Assembly (NCBI RefSeq): GCF_000702885.1
Contig: NZ_JNKO01000001.1
Location: forward strand, 124,001 to 188,000
Direction of reading: 5' to 3'
Origin: Oribacterium sp. P6A1
Lineage (GTDB): Bacteria > Bacillota > Clostridia > Lachnospirales > Lachnospiraceae
DNA length: 64,000 bases
Shown here: positions 41,187-50,673 of the stretch, one piece after another
How positions within the stretch are numbered: the stretch's first letter is position 1
Layout: each line of letters begins with the position of its first letter
Program-made: the position numbers and the translations under genes
Notes under the pieces: model-generated
Database searches by the model: none
Seen by the model: only the letters and a program-made list of their open reading frames with translations
What the model was told of the DNA's origin: nothing

Positions 41187-43856
41187 TCAGAGATTCTCTA
41201 TTTCATCAACTGCGTCTATTTCTTCTATCTCTTCATTTTCTTCTATCTCTTCTATTACTCCTGTTTCTTCCAATTCATCCTCATCATACTCCTCATATCT
41301 CACCGGCAGGATTCTTTCGATACAGCCGTAACGTCCTGTGAAGAAATTTATGATGATAAGAGACAAAAGACTAAGGAAGCTGATAAGAAGACCAGCCTTA
41401 AGCCCCCGTGGAAAATACTTCATCTCCACAGTATGGGTTCCGGGTTCCAGTTTAACTCCTATAAAGGTATCCTTCACCTTATAAAGCTCTGCCTTTTCAC
41501 CGTCAACGTACATTGACCAGCCTTCATCATAAGGAATGGAAGTCATCATGATGCCTCCTTCCTTTGTGGTGATATTCCCTGACAAAAAGGTATCCTTCCA
41601 TGTGGTAAGATTCCAGGATTCATCATTAAGCTTTTCATAGACTCCGGCCAAAGAGGAATAGTCGAAGTAATATATATCCGCATCCATAGCCTGCTCATTG
41701 GTTTCATTTACAAGAGTTACCTTCTCTCCCGCTTCAAGATAACCGATTTCGATAAAGAACCCTCTGTCAACATTATTTGTCTTCTTACTTCTGTAACCAT
41801 AATCAACATTCACTTCCTTTATGGAGGAGTTGTTGACATAGGCATAGTACTCTCCGGATATTCCGGCAGTAAATATATACTTCTTGCCTTCAAATGTTCC
41901 CAGCATATTTTTCAGGACCGGTTCTGCCCCCAATGCTTCACACAGGCTGTTTTGTGCAAGGGCCGGTGTTCCCATATCGGTTTCCCAGTTTCTGAGCTCC
42001 TGCTCCGAGAACATATATCCCAGAGGAAGACTATATCTGTTCCGGAACAAAGAAGTGTTTCCGGACTCCGAAACAAATTCAAGGGCTGTTTCGGCAGAGG
42101 CTGCAGGTTCCTGGGAATAGATACCGTATTTTACTCCAAAAAGCATATTCATAAGCGGAGTGGAGCCTGTTATGGAATAGGCATTTGTAGAGGCTTCCAT
42201 ACCCATTTCCCTGAAGAAATCGGAACAGGCAGAATATGCTGTGGAAGAAAACAGGGATACGCTGGGGAAATTCATCCAGGCACCGTCATCCTTGGTTTTT
42301 CTGGTCATCTTCTCAAATCTGTAGAAGCTGTCATCTTTCTCACGGACCTCCTTTACCAGATTCCGGACATCAGCATTATCCGCAGTATAAGAGGTTCTTG
42401 AAGTTATGGTGACTGAGGTTACCGCCATGTTTATGGTAAGCTCCATAAACACAATGAACAGAAGACATATAGCTCCAAACTCACGATTGAGCTTTTTCAC
42501 CCTGTCAGCATACATGAATAAAAAGTATATAAGCAGGAAAAGCATGGTTACATAGAAGGCATACCATTTTATGGCGTCATCTGTTACCAGCTTTTGAGCC
42601 AGTATGATAAATCCCATTGCGGCTGCAAGAGAAACACCCACCTGCTTTACAGACGCCTCATTTCGTTTTATATAGGCTTCATAACACATGCAGAGCTCTA
42701 TAAAAATGTATATGAAGCTCTGACGACATGGCAGTGAATTCGGATAGTGGAATCCATGCCATATGAAGTTAAGCATATTTATGCTGAAGCTAAGGAAAAA
42801 GAAAATAAGAAGCACTCCATTTATGGTCTTTTCCTTCATTCTTATCCTTCTATTCATGAAATATAAGGGCAGAAGAATGAAAATCATGGCTCCGGCATAG
42901 ATATTGGGCCAGTGATCAAGCCCCTGTTCTGTTTCAACCAAAGGCATCTGACGGGCAAACATATCTATGATCGTGAAATACTGCTGTACTACATGAGGGA
43001 AATTTATATCACCTGAAGCAGTAAGCTGTAAAGCAAATATCTCCGGAAGAAGTGTCACAGCGGCAAGTCCGCCTGCAATAAGTGAGTATACACCGAATCT
43101 CAGAGCTCTCACCATGAGACACTCAAATCCGTATGCGCCATTATCCTCGTAATAGTCCTCGGAAATACCTGTTTCGTGAGGATTCACCACAATCTTTGAC
43201 GTTCCGTAGCAGACATTGAGACAAATAAAATATACTATCATAAAGATACATATCATTATGGATATATAGTAATTTGAAAGAATGCTGAGCCCCAGAGATA
43301 TGACGTAGAGCATTCCGCTCTTTCCCTGTACAAGTCTTTCCAGCCCAAGCATAATCAGCGGAAAGAGTATGATGCAGTCCAGCCACATCAGATTCCAGCT
43401 GTATGCGGAAATATATCCTGACATGGCATACGCCATTGCAAAAAATGCGCAGCCAAAGGATTTTAAAGGAAAATGATGTCTCAGATAGTAACACATGGAA
43501 ACTCCGCATAGACCGATCTTCAGAACTATGGAATATGTCATGAATTCCAGTATCAGTCCTTTTGGACACAGTATCATGAGCCAGTTAAGCGGACTTGCAA
43601 GATAGTATGCATAGAGTGCAGTAAAGTTAATGCCGAGACCTACATCCCATGTATAGAGAAGTGAACCGGCATTCTGCAGCTTATGATTGAATTCAGATGA
43701 AAAGGGAGCATACTGATGGTACATATCCGTACGCAGAAAGGTTTCTGTTCCGAAAGGATAGATTCCTCTGAAAACAAAAATCAAAAGCATCCCCAGAACA
43801 GGAAACATAAATGAAACAAGATAGCTTTTATGTCTTTTCAAATATCTTAAAAACAT
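41187..43856 (-). CDS. YfhO-family multi-spanning membrane protein
   Basis: 889 residues from ATG 43856, nine bases after AGGAG. Roughly a dozen hydrophobic segments fill the N-terminal two thirds (YLVSFMFPVLGMLLIFVFRG, LDCIILFPLIMLGLERL, and so on), followed by an extracellular domain (about 480-810), one more segment (GLLISFLSLLSLIIINFF) and a very acidic tail rich in E and D. YfhO-type proteins resemble GT-C fold glycosyltransferases that act on lipid-linked sugars. The gene follows a GtrA-family gene, agreeing with cell-surface glycan modification. Exact substrate unknown. Confidence 0.87.
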   Translation of the reverse strand: MFLRYLKRHKSYLVSFMFPVLGMLLIFVFRGIYPFGTETFLRTDMYHQYAPFSSEFNHKLQNAGSLLYTWDVGLGINFTALYAYYLASPLNWLMILCPKGLILEFMTYSIVLKIGLCGVSMCYYLRHHFPLKSFGCAFFAMAYAMSGYISAYSWNLMWLDCIILFPLIMLGLERLVQGKSGMLYVISLGLSILSNYYISIMICIFMIVYFICLNVCYGTSKIVVNPHETGISEDYYEDNGAYGFECLMVRALRFGVYSLIAGGLAAVTLLPEIFALQLTASGDINFPHVVQQYFTIIDMFARQMPLVETEQGLDHWPNIYAGAMIFILLPLYFMNRRIRMKEKTINGVLLIFFFLSFSINMLNFIWHGFHYPNSLPCRQSFIYIFIELCMCYEAYIKRNEASVKQVGVSLAAAMGFIILAQKLVTDDAIKWYAFYVTMLFLLIYFLFMYADRVKKLNREFGAICLLFIVFMELTINMAVTSVTITSRTSYTADNADVRNLVKEVREKDDSFYRFEKMTRKTKDDGAWMNFPSVSLFSSTAYSACSDFFREMGMEASTNAYSITGSTPLMNMLFGVKYGIYSQEPAASAETALEFVSESGNTSLFRNRYSLPLGYMFSEQELRNWETDMGTPALAQNSLCEALGAEPVLKNMLGTFEGKKYIFTAGISGEYYAYVNNSSIKEVNVDYGYRSKKTNNVDRGFFIEIGYLEAGEKVTLVNETNEQAMDADIYYFDYSSLAGVYEKLNDESWNLTTWKDTFLSGNITTKEGGIMMTSIPYDEGWSMYVDGEKAELYKVKDTFIGVKLEPGTHTVEMKYFPRGLKAGLLISFLSLLSLIIINFFTGRYGCIERILPVRYEEYDEDELEETGVIEEIEENEEIEEIDAVDEIENL

Positions 43857-43876
43857 CAGGAACAACTCCTTATTTT

Positions 43877-44296
43877 TTATTTTTTGTTAAACACCAGGTA
43901 CTTGCTGAGAAAATAGTTGGCAACGGTGATAATTACCTGAACCATTAATTTTGCGACTTTGTCATTCATATGAAGAAGACTTACACTGATGAACATTATA
44001 CCCATATCCATGAGCAGGGTACCGAGTCTTGCAGCATAAAATTTCCCCGCTTCAGCCATAAGTGCATCACTGCTGCTCTCGAATACAAATCTTCTGTTTG
44101 TAAAAAATGCAAATGTAACTGCCGCCACCCATGAAATGATGTTTGCAATCTGCAATTGTACAGGCGCTTCAGGGTCAAGGAAGGTTAATACGCAAATATA
44201 ATAAACACTGAGACTTACCAATGTTGTAAGTCCCCCCACGATCAGATAATTCACTATTTCTTTATAACTGAAATACAGCTCTTTAATCTTCTGCAT
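43877..44296 (-). CDS. GtrA-family membrane protein
   Basis: 139 residues from ATG 44296 (GGAG 8 bases upstream); a TTG at 44341 would add 15 residues. Four membrane segments with the family pattern IVNYLIVGGLTTLVSLSVYYICV, ANIISWVAAVTFAFFTNRRFVFES and KLMVQVIITVANYFLSKYLVF. GtrA proteins are thought to flip undecaprenyl-phosphate-linked sugars across the membrane. It is 20 bases upstream of the YfhO gene and probably supplies its donor. Confidence 0.92.
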   Translation of the reverse strand: MQKIKELYFSYKEIVNYLIVGGLTTLVSLSVYYICVLTFLDPEAPVQLQIANIISWVAAVTFAFFTNRRFVFESSSDALMAEAGKFYAARLGTLLMDMGIMFISVSLLHMNDKVAKLMVQVIITVANYFLSKYLVFNKK

Positions 44297-44578
44297 TTGA
44301 TGTTCTCCAAATTGATTTTTTGACACAATTTCAATTGACAATCACGCTAAAGTATAGCTTACAGCTGTTGCCATATCAAGAAATCATATAAATTTTACCG
44401 CGTAATTGTGCAATATTGACTTTGAAAGTTTTTCAAAAAAATGTAAAATATATAATATATGAATTTGGAGTTTAATTGTCAAGATAATATATTCTTTATT
44501 TTATTACAAAAATTTCACAATTAGATTTAAATTCCTGTTTCATTTCCATGTTTTGCTACAATTTAAAAAGGAGGTATT

Positions 44579-45088
44579 ATGTTTCACAATGGTGATTATG
44601 TAGTTTACGGATGTAAAGGCATACACAAAATCATCGACACAACAATTCTTAATCTTGATGGCGTATCAAAAGACAAAGAGTATTATGTGATGCAGCCATA
44701 CGACAAACCCTCAGGTTCTGTTTATGCACCTGTGGATTCAACAAAAATCAATATGAGAAAAGTGATGTCAAAGGATGAAGCAAAGGCTTTTATCAAAACA
44801 GTTCCGGGTATCGGAGTGCTTGACATCAAGAACAACAAACAGCGGGAGGATGCATACAAAGAGTGCATCAAGAGCTGTAGTCCCGATGAACTCATGAGAG
44901 TCATCAAAACATTGCATCTTCGCAAGGAAGAGCGCAGCAGTCAGGGCAAAAAGCTTACACTTACAGACACACATTATATGCAGCAGGCAGAGGGGATCCT
45001 TTACGACGAGTTATCTCTCGTTCTGGATATGCCGAAGGATGATGTTCCTGATTACATTTCTGACGTAGTACATAAATCAGTTGTATAG
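44579..45088 (+). CDS. CarD-like transcriptional regulator
   Basis: 169 residues. The N-terminal CarD/TRCF RNA-polymerase-interacting domain (about 1-65) reads FHNGDYVVYGCKGIHKIIDT...KEYYVMQPYDKPSGSVYAPVDSTKINMRKVMS. The helical C-terminal half (ELMRVIKTLHLRKEERSSQGKKLTLTDTHYMQQAEGILYDELSLVLDM) is the DNA-binding part. Such proteins bind RNA polymerase beta and modulate promoter opening, often of rRNA and stress genes. GGAGG precedes the ATG. Single-gene unit. Confidence 0.92.
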   Translation: MFHNGDYVVYGCKGIHKIIDTTILNLDGVSKDKEYYVMQPYDKPSGSVYAPVDSTKINMRKVMSKDEAKAFIKTVPGIGVLDIKNNKQREDAYKECIKSCSPDELMRVIKTLHLRKEERSSQGKKLTLTDTHYMQQAEGILYDELSLVLDMPKDDVPDYISDVVHKSVV

Positions 45089-45257
45089 ATATATAATTAT
45101 CTTTTCTGTATTTTATCTATTATCTGTCACTATCGGGTGAGGCCGGAGACGGCACTTCACAATTGATTTAAAAAATCTGGTAGAGTATTTTTTACTTTAC
45201 ATATAACTTCTGAGTATAGACTAACTTGAATGTTATTAGTATGAATATAGATAGCTG

Positions 45258-45321
45258 AAGGGCTGCCGCAGATTTTTGGTTTCGTTCATTATGAAACAGG
45301 AAATCTGCAGCAGCCCTTTTT
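45258..45321 (+). terminator. Long intrinsic terminator 170 bases after the CarD gene
   Basis: Stem 45258-45266 with 45310-45318, continued by GCAGATTT/AAATCTGC and an inner GTTTC/GAAAC helix, then T. It ends two bases before rlmH's stop on the other strand. A small GCCG-GAGA-CGGC hairpin lies at about 45140-45155. The gap between may be a long 3' UTR or hide a small RNA. Confidence 0.75.
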
Positions 45322-45322
45322 A

Positions 45323-45802
45323 TCACTTGTGATAGGGTTCATTGTTATTTATTTTAAACGCCCTGTAGATCTGCTCAAGAAGTATGACTCTCATAAGCTG
45401 ATGAGGGAAGGTCATCTTGCTGAAGCTAAGTTTATAGTTGGCTCTTTTAAGAACATCAGGAGAAAGTCCCAGTGATCCTCCGATCACAAATGTTATATCC
45501 GAAGTTCCGCGAACCATAAGGTCAGAAATCTTTCCTGCCAGCTGTTCAGAGCTTAGCATTTCCCCCTCTATGGCAAGAACAACAACAAAAGACCTGTCGC
45601 TTATCTTTTGCAGTATCCTCTCACCTTCCGTTTCCTTTATCTTTTCTTCAACCGACAGAGGTGCACGATCGGGAGTTTTTTCATCCTGTACCTCAATAAT
45701 ATTTATGTCGCAGAAAGCCCCCAGTCTTTTACTGTATTCCGCTATAGCGTCTCTCAGATATTTCTCTTTGATTTTTCCTACTGTTACAAGTGTTACTTTC
45801 AT
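45323..45802 (-). CDS. rlmH: 23S rRNA pseudouridine-1915 N3-methyltransferase RlmH
   Basis: 159 residues from ATG 45802 (a TTG six bases upstream is also in frame). SPOUT-class enzyme that methylates pseudouridine 1915 of 23S rRNA. Motifs are KVTLVTVGKIKEKYLRDAIAEYSKRL, FVIGGSLGLSPDVLKRANYKLSFSKMTFPHQLMRVILLEQIYRAFKINNNEPYHK, the last forming the trefoil knot and substrate-binding tail. Complete. Confidence 0.97.
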   Translation of the reverse strand: MKVTLVTVGKIKEKYLRDAIAEYSKRLGAFCDINIIEVQDEKTPDRAPLSVEEKIKETEGERILQKISDRSFVVVLAIEGEMLSSEQLAGKISDLMVRGTSDITFVIGGSLGLSPDVLKRANYKLSFSKMTFPHQLMRVILLEQIYRAFKINNNEPYHK

Positions 45803-45976
45803 AATCAACTTCCATTCTTTCCTGCACGGGGTAAATCCGGGAGGGATCCATTCCGGCTGCTGTCTTACCCGTTTATAAAGTTTGATGGTTCACTTTCAAT
45901 CTTATATATGAAAATCAGCCGACAGATACCTGCCGACTGATTAATTTCACTAAATATACGGAACTTTCAGGAGACG

Positions 45977-48616
45977 TCAGTTAAGTGTCTGAAGACGTTC
46001 TTCAACCTGCTTAAGCATCTGCATATTACGCTCAAGCTTCTCACGTTCCTCCTGAACCTTGGCAGCAGGAGCCTTGGAGATAAATCTCTCGTTATTAAGC
46101 ATACCGTTTGAACGCTTTATCTCAGCTTCCCACTTCTCCTTCTCCTTCAGGAGTCTCTCCTTCTCCTTCTCGATATCAACGAGATCCGCAAAAGGAATGT
46201 AGATGGTGGCATCAGGAATGGCAACGGATACTGCATCATCAGCTATGCCTGACTTATCCTCCTGAATCACTACGTCTGAAGCACTTGCAAGGGTGGCAAA
46301 GAATACCTTACTGTGCTCAAAGGTCTTTCTTACTCTGTCATTTGTTGTAACAACGAAGTTCTGAGCCTTTCTTGAAGGAGCAACGTTCATTTCCGTACGA
46401 ACATTTCTGATGGCACGTACTGCTTCCTTGATAGCTTCGATCTCAGACTCATCCTCTGAGAAATTGAAATCCTCTTTATATACAGGCCACTCCTGCTTCA
46501 TGAGAGGTGACTGTGAATCTGTAAGAGTATCAAAAATCTCTTCTGTGATGAACGGACAGAACGGGTGAAGCAGCTTAAGAGATGTAGTAAGTACATACTT
46601 AAGTGTCCAGAGAGCTGCGCTCTTGGTCTCATCCTTCTCATCCCAAAGTCTCGGCTTAACCATCTCTATGTACCAGTCACAGAACTCCTCCCAGATAAAG
46701 TTCTGAACCTTATCAAGAGCTATACCAAGGTCAAATGCCTCCATATTACGTGTAACATCCTGAATAAGATTGTTTACCTTGCTGAGGATCCAACGGTCAG
46801 CCATGGTTATATTGGATGGCATATCAGCAGGAACCGAAGCCTTATCAAGGTTCATCATGATGAATCTTGAAGCATTCCATACCTTGTTCATGAAGTTACG
46901 TGAAGCTTCTACTCTTGACCAGTAGAAACGCATGTCATTTCCCGGAGCATTACCTGTAAGAAGTGTCATACGGAGTGCATCGGCACCATAAGTCCTGATT
47001 ACCTCAAGTGGATCGATACCGTTTCCGAGAGACTTACTCATCTTACGTCCCTGATCATCTCTTACGAGACCATGGATAAGAACCTTTCCGAAAGGAACCT
47101 TTCCCGTCTGCTCTATGCCTGAGAATACCATACGTACTACCCAGAAGAAAATGATATCGTATCCTGTTACAAGGACATTTGTAGGATAGAAATACTTATA
47201 CTCAGGAGTCTCCTCAGGCCAGCCTAATGTCTCAAACGGCCAAAGGGCACTTGAGAACCATGTATCAAGAGTATCGGGATCCTGAGTAAAATGTGTTCCT
47301 CTGCACTTTGGACATACTGTCGGAACCTCTCCGGAAACCACCATTTCTCCACAAGCGTCGCAGTAGTAGGCCGGAATTCTGTGTCCCCACCAAAGCTGTC
47401 TTGAGATACACCAGTCCTTGATGTTCTCCAGCCAGTGAAGATATGTCTTTGAATAGTTCTCAGGTACGAACTGAAGATCTCCTGTCTCTATAGCCTTGAT
47501 AGCAGGCTTTGCCATTTCAGCCATCTTAACAAACCACTGAGGCTTGATCATAGGCTCAACTGTAGTGCCGCATCTGTCATGGGTGCCGACATTATGCTTT
47601 GTAGGAACGATCTTAACGAGGAGCCCGAGATCCTTGAGATCCTGAACCATGAGCTTACGGGCCTCATAACGATCCATACCATCGTACTTTGATCCCGGAC
47701 AATTGATTGTAGCATCATCCGCAAGAATGTTTATCTCAGGAAGGTTATGGCGCTTTCCAACCTCAAAGTCGTTAGGATCATGTGCCGGTGTGATCTTAAC
47801 CGCACCTGTTCCGAACTCCATATCTGCATGCTCATCCCCTACGATAGGTATCTCTCTGTCTGTAAGAGGAAGCTTAACCATCTTTCCGATGAGATCCTTG
47901 TATCTTGGATCCTCAGGATTTACGGCAACGGCTGTATCACCAAGAAGAGTCTCCGGTCTTGTGGTAGCGATCTCTATAAATCTGTCATCCTGTCCTGCGA
48001 TAGGATACTTGATATGCCAGAAATTGCCATCCTGCTCCTCATGAAGAACCTCTGCATCGGAAAGTGATGTATGACATACAGGACACCAGTTGATGATTCG
48101 TGAACCCTTGTAGATATATCCCTTCTTGTAAAGCTTGATAAAGGTAGTCTCAACAGCCTTTGAACATCCCTCATCCATAGTAAAACGAAGTCTGTCCCAA
48201 TCTGCTGAGGAACCGATCTTGTGGAGCTGATTAACGATTCTTGACTCGTACTCTTCCTTCCACTTCCATGCTTCCTTAAGGAACCCTTCACGACCAAGAT
48301 CGTGCTTATCGATACCCTGTTCCTTCAGTTTATTTGTAACCTTAACTTCTGTAGCGATAGCTGCATGGTCACAACCCGGCTGCCAGAGAGCCTCGTAACC
48401 CTGCATTCTCTTAAAACGGATAAGAGAATCCTGCAGAGTATTGTCAAGTGCGTGTCCCATATGTAACTGACCTGTTACATTTGGAGGAGGCATCATGATG
48501 GTAAACGGCTTTTTGTTGGCATTTACCTCTGCATGAAAATAATTCCCCTTCATCCACATTTCATAAATGCGGTCCTCAACTTCTTCCGGATTGTACTGTT
48601 TAGCAAGTTCCTTCAT
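45977..48616 (-). CDS. valS: Valyl-tRNA synthetase
   Basis: 879-residue class I synthetase. HIGH motif in PPPNVTGQLHMGHAL (about 41-55), KMSKS in GRKMSKSLGNGIDP, the editing domain (TTRPETLLGDTAVAVNPED...GTGAVKITPAHDPNDFEVG), a zinc-site region (YYCDACGEMVVSGEVPTVCPKCRG) and a C-terminal coiled coil (VDIEKEKERLLKEKEKWEAEIKR...). The gap to the upstream gene is 28 bases, so there is no T-box leader in front of it. Confidence 0.97.
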   Translation of the reverse strand: MKELAKQYNPEEVEDRIYEMWMKGNYFHAEVNANKKPFTIMMPPPNVTGQLHMGHALDNTLQDSLIRFKRMQGYEALWQPGCDHAAIATEVKVTNKLKEQGIDKHDLGREGFLKEAWKWKEEYESRIVNQLHKIGSSADWDRLRFTMDEGCSKAVETTFIKLYKKGYIYKGSRIINWCPVCHTSLSDAEVLHEEQDGNFWHIKYPIAGQDDRFIEIATTRPETLLGDTAVAVNPEDPRYKDLIGKMVKLPLTDREIPIVGDEHADMEFGTGAVKITPAHDPNDFEVGKRHNLPEINILADDATINCPGSKYDGMDRYEARKLMVQDLKDLGLLVKIVPTKHNVGTHDRCGTTVEPMIKPQWFVKMAEMAKPAIKAIETGDLQFVPENYSKTYLHWLENIKDWCISRQLWWGHRIPAYYCDACGEMVVSGEVPTVCPKCRGTHFTQDPDTLDTWFSSALWPFETLGWPEETPEYKYFYPTNVLVTGYDIIFFWVVRMVFSGIEQTGKVPFGKVLIHGLVRDDQGRKMSKSLGNGIDPLEVIRTYGADALRMTLLTGNAPGNDMRFYWSRVEASRNFMNKVWNASRFIMMNLDKASVPADMPSNITMADRWILSKVNNLIQDVTRNMEAFDLGIALDKVQNFIWEEFCDWYIEMVKPRLWDEKDETKSAALWTLKYVLTTSLKLLHPFCPFITEEIFDTLTDSQSPLMKQEWPVYKEDFNFSEDESEIEAIKEAVRAIRNVRTEMNVAPSRKAQNFVVTTNDRVRKTFEHSKVFFATLASASDVVIQEDKSGIADDAVSVAIPDATIYIPFADLVDIEKEKERLLKEKEKWEAEIKRSNGMLNNERFISKAPAAKVQEEREKLERNMQMLKQVEERLQTLN

Positions 48617-48644
48617 AAATGTTGTACCTTTCTATATTTAGTAT

Positions 48645-49436
48645 TCAGATTTTCGCACGGTATTCACGTTTCCATTTCAGGATCATGATTTTTGAATGTT
48701 CACGGAATGCGGAACGATTTTTCTGATATATCTCATGTATTTCTCTGACTCTGTCACTTTGCTCGGCGACAGCCTGTACTTCATTATACAGAAGTTCCCA
48801 GTTTGCAAGCATATCCACGCCTATATTTTCGATATACTTTTCTATGGTATCGACGGATGGCTCAAGCTTACTTATGAAATACAGCTTTTTCAGGGCTTCA
48901 TCAGAACCTGTAGCGATAAAAACCTCCTCATAAAGATCGGAAGCTTTCTGATACTGCATTACTGTAACATAAGTTCCGGCAAGTTTCATCTCTACATTGA
49001 AATCCGTATTCAAAAAGAATGATTCCTCGTAGGCTTCTATAGCTCTACCGTATTTTCCCATACGTAAGTATGTATCCCCAAGCATATTCAAAAATACATG
49101 TCTTTCAATATTTTTGAGTTTCTTGTATTCACTCTCAAAGCGTGATATCTCAGCCTGAGTATAATAGTTGCTTTCCCTGAGTATCATGAGGAGCAGTCTT
49201 TCCTGATTGCCGTCATCCCCCGCCATCATGAACTGCTCAAGTCTGGCGGCAAGTATCCCCATGTTAAGCTCATCTCTGAGCCATGCAGTGAGCTTATGAT
49301 CAACAAATTCCGAAGGAATGATAACGGGATATCTGTAGATCACATAGCTGAGCTCCTGAATCGACCATAGATCAATATCTAATTGTTCATAGTAAAACGG
49401 ATGTCTCGCACCCTTATTACATAATAGTAAAGCCAT
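48645..49436 (-). CDS. TPR-like helical protein, third gene of an unknown operon
   Basis: 263 residues, no signal peptide. The N-terminal 60 residues (LCNKGARHPFYYEQLDIDLWSIQELSYVIYRYPVIIPSEFVDHKLTAWL) contain an unassigned conserved-looking block. Residues about 110-200 look like tetratricopeptide repeats: ERHVFLNMLGDTYLRMGKYGRAIEAYEESFFLNTDF, VEMKLAGTYVTVMQYQKASDLYEEVFIATG. Probably a protein-protein adaptor. It begins 15 bases after the stop of the Hsp70-like gene, which starts 4 bases after the 894-residue gene: one transcript. No function known to me. Confidence 0.72.
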   Translation of the reverse strand: MALLLCNKGARHPFYYEQLDIDLWSIQELSYVIYRYPVIIPSEFVDHKLTAWLRDELNMGILAARLEQFMMAGDDGNQERLLLMILRESNYYTQAEISRFESEYKKLKNIERHVFLNMLGDTYLRMGKYGRAIEAYEESFFLNTDFNVEMKLAGTYVTVMQYQKASDLYEEVFIATGSDEALKKLYFISKLEPSVDTIEKYIENIGVDMLANWELLYNEVQAVAEQSDRVREIHEIYQKNRSAFREHSKIMILKWKREYRAKI

Positions 49437-49451
49437 GAATTTTTCCTATCG

Positions 49452-50669
49452 TTATTTTTCCGATAAATCGATTTCTTCTACAATTTCTTTATCCGAGGCA
49501 GGGAAAATGTCTCCGAACCCCAGATCCCTGACAGTCACCTTAAGGGTGTCGGCATCTGTGAACTCCGTGGACATACGTATCCTGGTTGTACGTTTGTCTC
49601 TCTCAGGAAATGTATCAAGCATCATGCGCAGTCTCAAAGGTCTCTGAGGCTTCGATATGGATGTTACCTGAAAATCAATGTAATCCTGATCATCAAGTAT
49701 CATCTCATAGCAAGAGCTTGTATCCATCCAGCTTTCACCAGCGCGGACAATGGGAAGAGTCTCCGATTTCTCATTCAGAGTAACCTTGACAGAAACATCT
49801 GCTCTTGAGCGTGTATCGCAAAGTATCATGTACTCTTCATTCTTTCCCTCAGCCTTGTTCCTGACACATATCTCGGCACCAATGGCAAACATTCCGGGCT
49901 CTATGAGAACTCTTCTTCTCTTGCAGATATAGTTCATGAAATTTGTGGCAAAATTGGTATCCTGAAAACCTCTTCCGGACAGGAATACAGCTGAATATGA
50001 TTTGTTGTTCATAACTCTGTCCGCCACTGTAGTGAGTATCTTATCTGCAATCTTACCCCCCGAAGTGGTTTTCAGTATATCCAGACTAAATGCCTCATCC
50101 TCCGCTTCAGAACCTACCATAACATATCGCTTTGTACCTCTTGAAACATGCATCTCATAGTAGTACAGACACTGATTGTTAAGCTCAAACATGCCCACCA
50201 TACGGTTAAACAGGCTATTGTCCTGATCAAGAACAAAATGTGCAAAGCTTTCGGTATGACTCATGATGTAGACATTATCCTCTGCCACCCCTGCTTTTAT
50301 CATAGCTTCCTTAAGCTTACTCACTATATCACGGTTGGGCTTTCTTATGGTAATGGCCACGATGTCATCTTCGGTCTTATTGCTGTCCTTGCCTAAAAGC
50401 TCACGAAAATAACGGGCCAGAATATCTATCGCCTTGTATTTAACCCTGGAAATGGTGGCAGTACCGTTTTTTTCAAGAAGACTTAACAGCTTGTCCACGA
50501 TGACTCCGGAACCTGCAAGAGTTGCCTTGTAGGCATCCTCTCCGATGGTCCATTTGTCCTCTGTTTTGTCCTTGGCGATAACAGTCGGCTGAAACCTCGA
50601 TACTGTTTTATCATTTATGCAGATGCACGTATAATCATCATTTAGTGAAATTCCAATATAGCGATTCAC
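49452..50669 (-). CDS. Hsp70/actin-fold (DUF5716-like) protein
   Basis: 405 residues starting at GTG after AAGGAGC. Three blocks line up with DnaK: YIGISLNDDYTCICIN (phosphate-1-like, residues 4-19), DIVAITIRKPNRDIVSKLKEAMIKAGV...IMSHTESFAHFVLD (about 102-148; compare the DnaK segment before its EPTAAAL) and YSAVFLSGRGFQDTNFATNFMNYICKRRRVLIEPGMFAIGAEI (about 225-267; adenosine motif). The usual GTT of phosphate-1 is replaced, so ATP use is uncertain. The tail (about 275-400) is beta-rich. I recall such proteins as DUF5716 in Lachnospiraceae. Confidence 0.75.
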   Translation of the reverse strand: MNRYIGISLNDDYTCICINDKTVSRFQPTVIAKDKTEDKWTIGEDAYKATLAGSGVIVDKLLSLLEKNGTATISRVKYKAIDILARYFRELLGKDSNKTEDDIVAITIRKPNRDIVSKLKEAMIKAGVAEDNVYIMSHTESFAHFVLDQDNSLFNRMVGMFELNNQCLYYYEMHVSRGTKRYVMVGSEAEDEAFSLDILKTTSGGKIADKILTTVADRVMNNKSYSAVFLSGRGFQDTNFATNFMNYICKRRRVLIEPGMFAIGAEICVRNKAEGKNEEYMILCDTRSRADVSVKVTLNEKSETLPIVRAGESWMDTSSCYEMILDDQDYIDFQVTSISKPQRPLRLRMMLDTFPERDKRTTRIRMSTEFTDADTLKVTVRDLGFGDIFPASDKEIVEEIDLSEK

Positions 50670-50673
50670 TTAA

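Noticed and set aside
48617-48644. T-box leader before valS
   Set aside because: Only 28 bases separate valS from the upstream gene, too short for a T-box.
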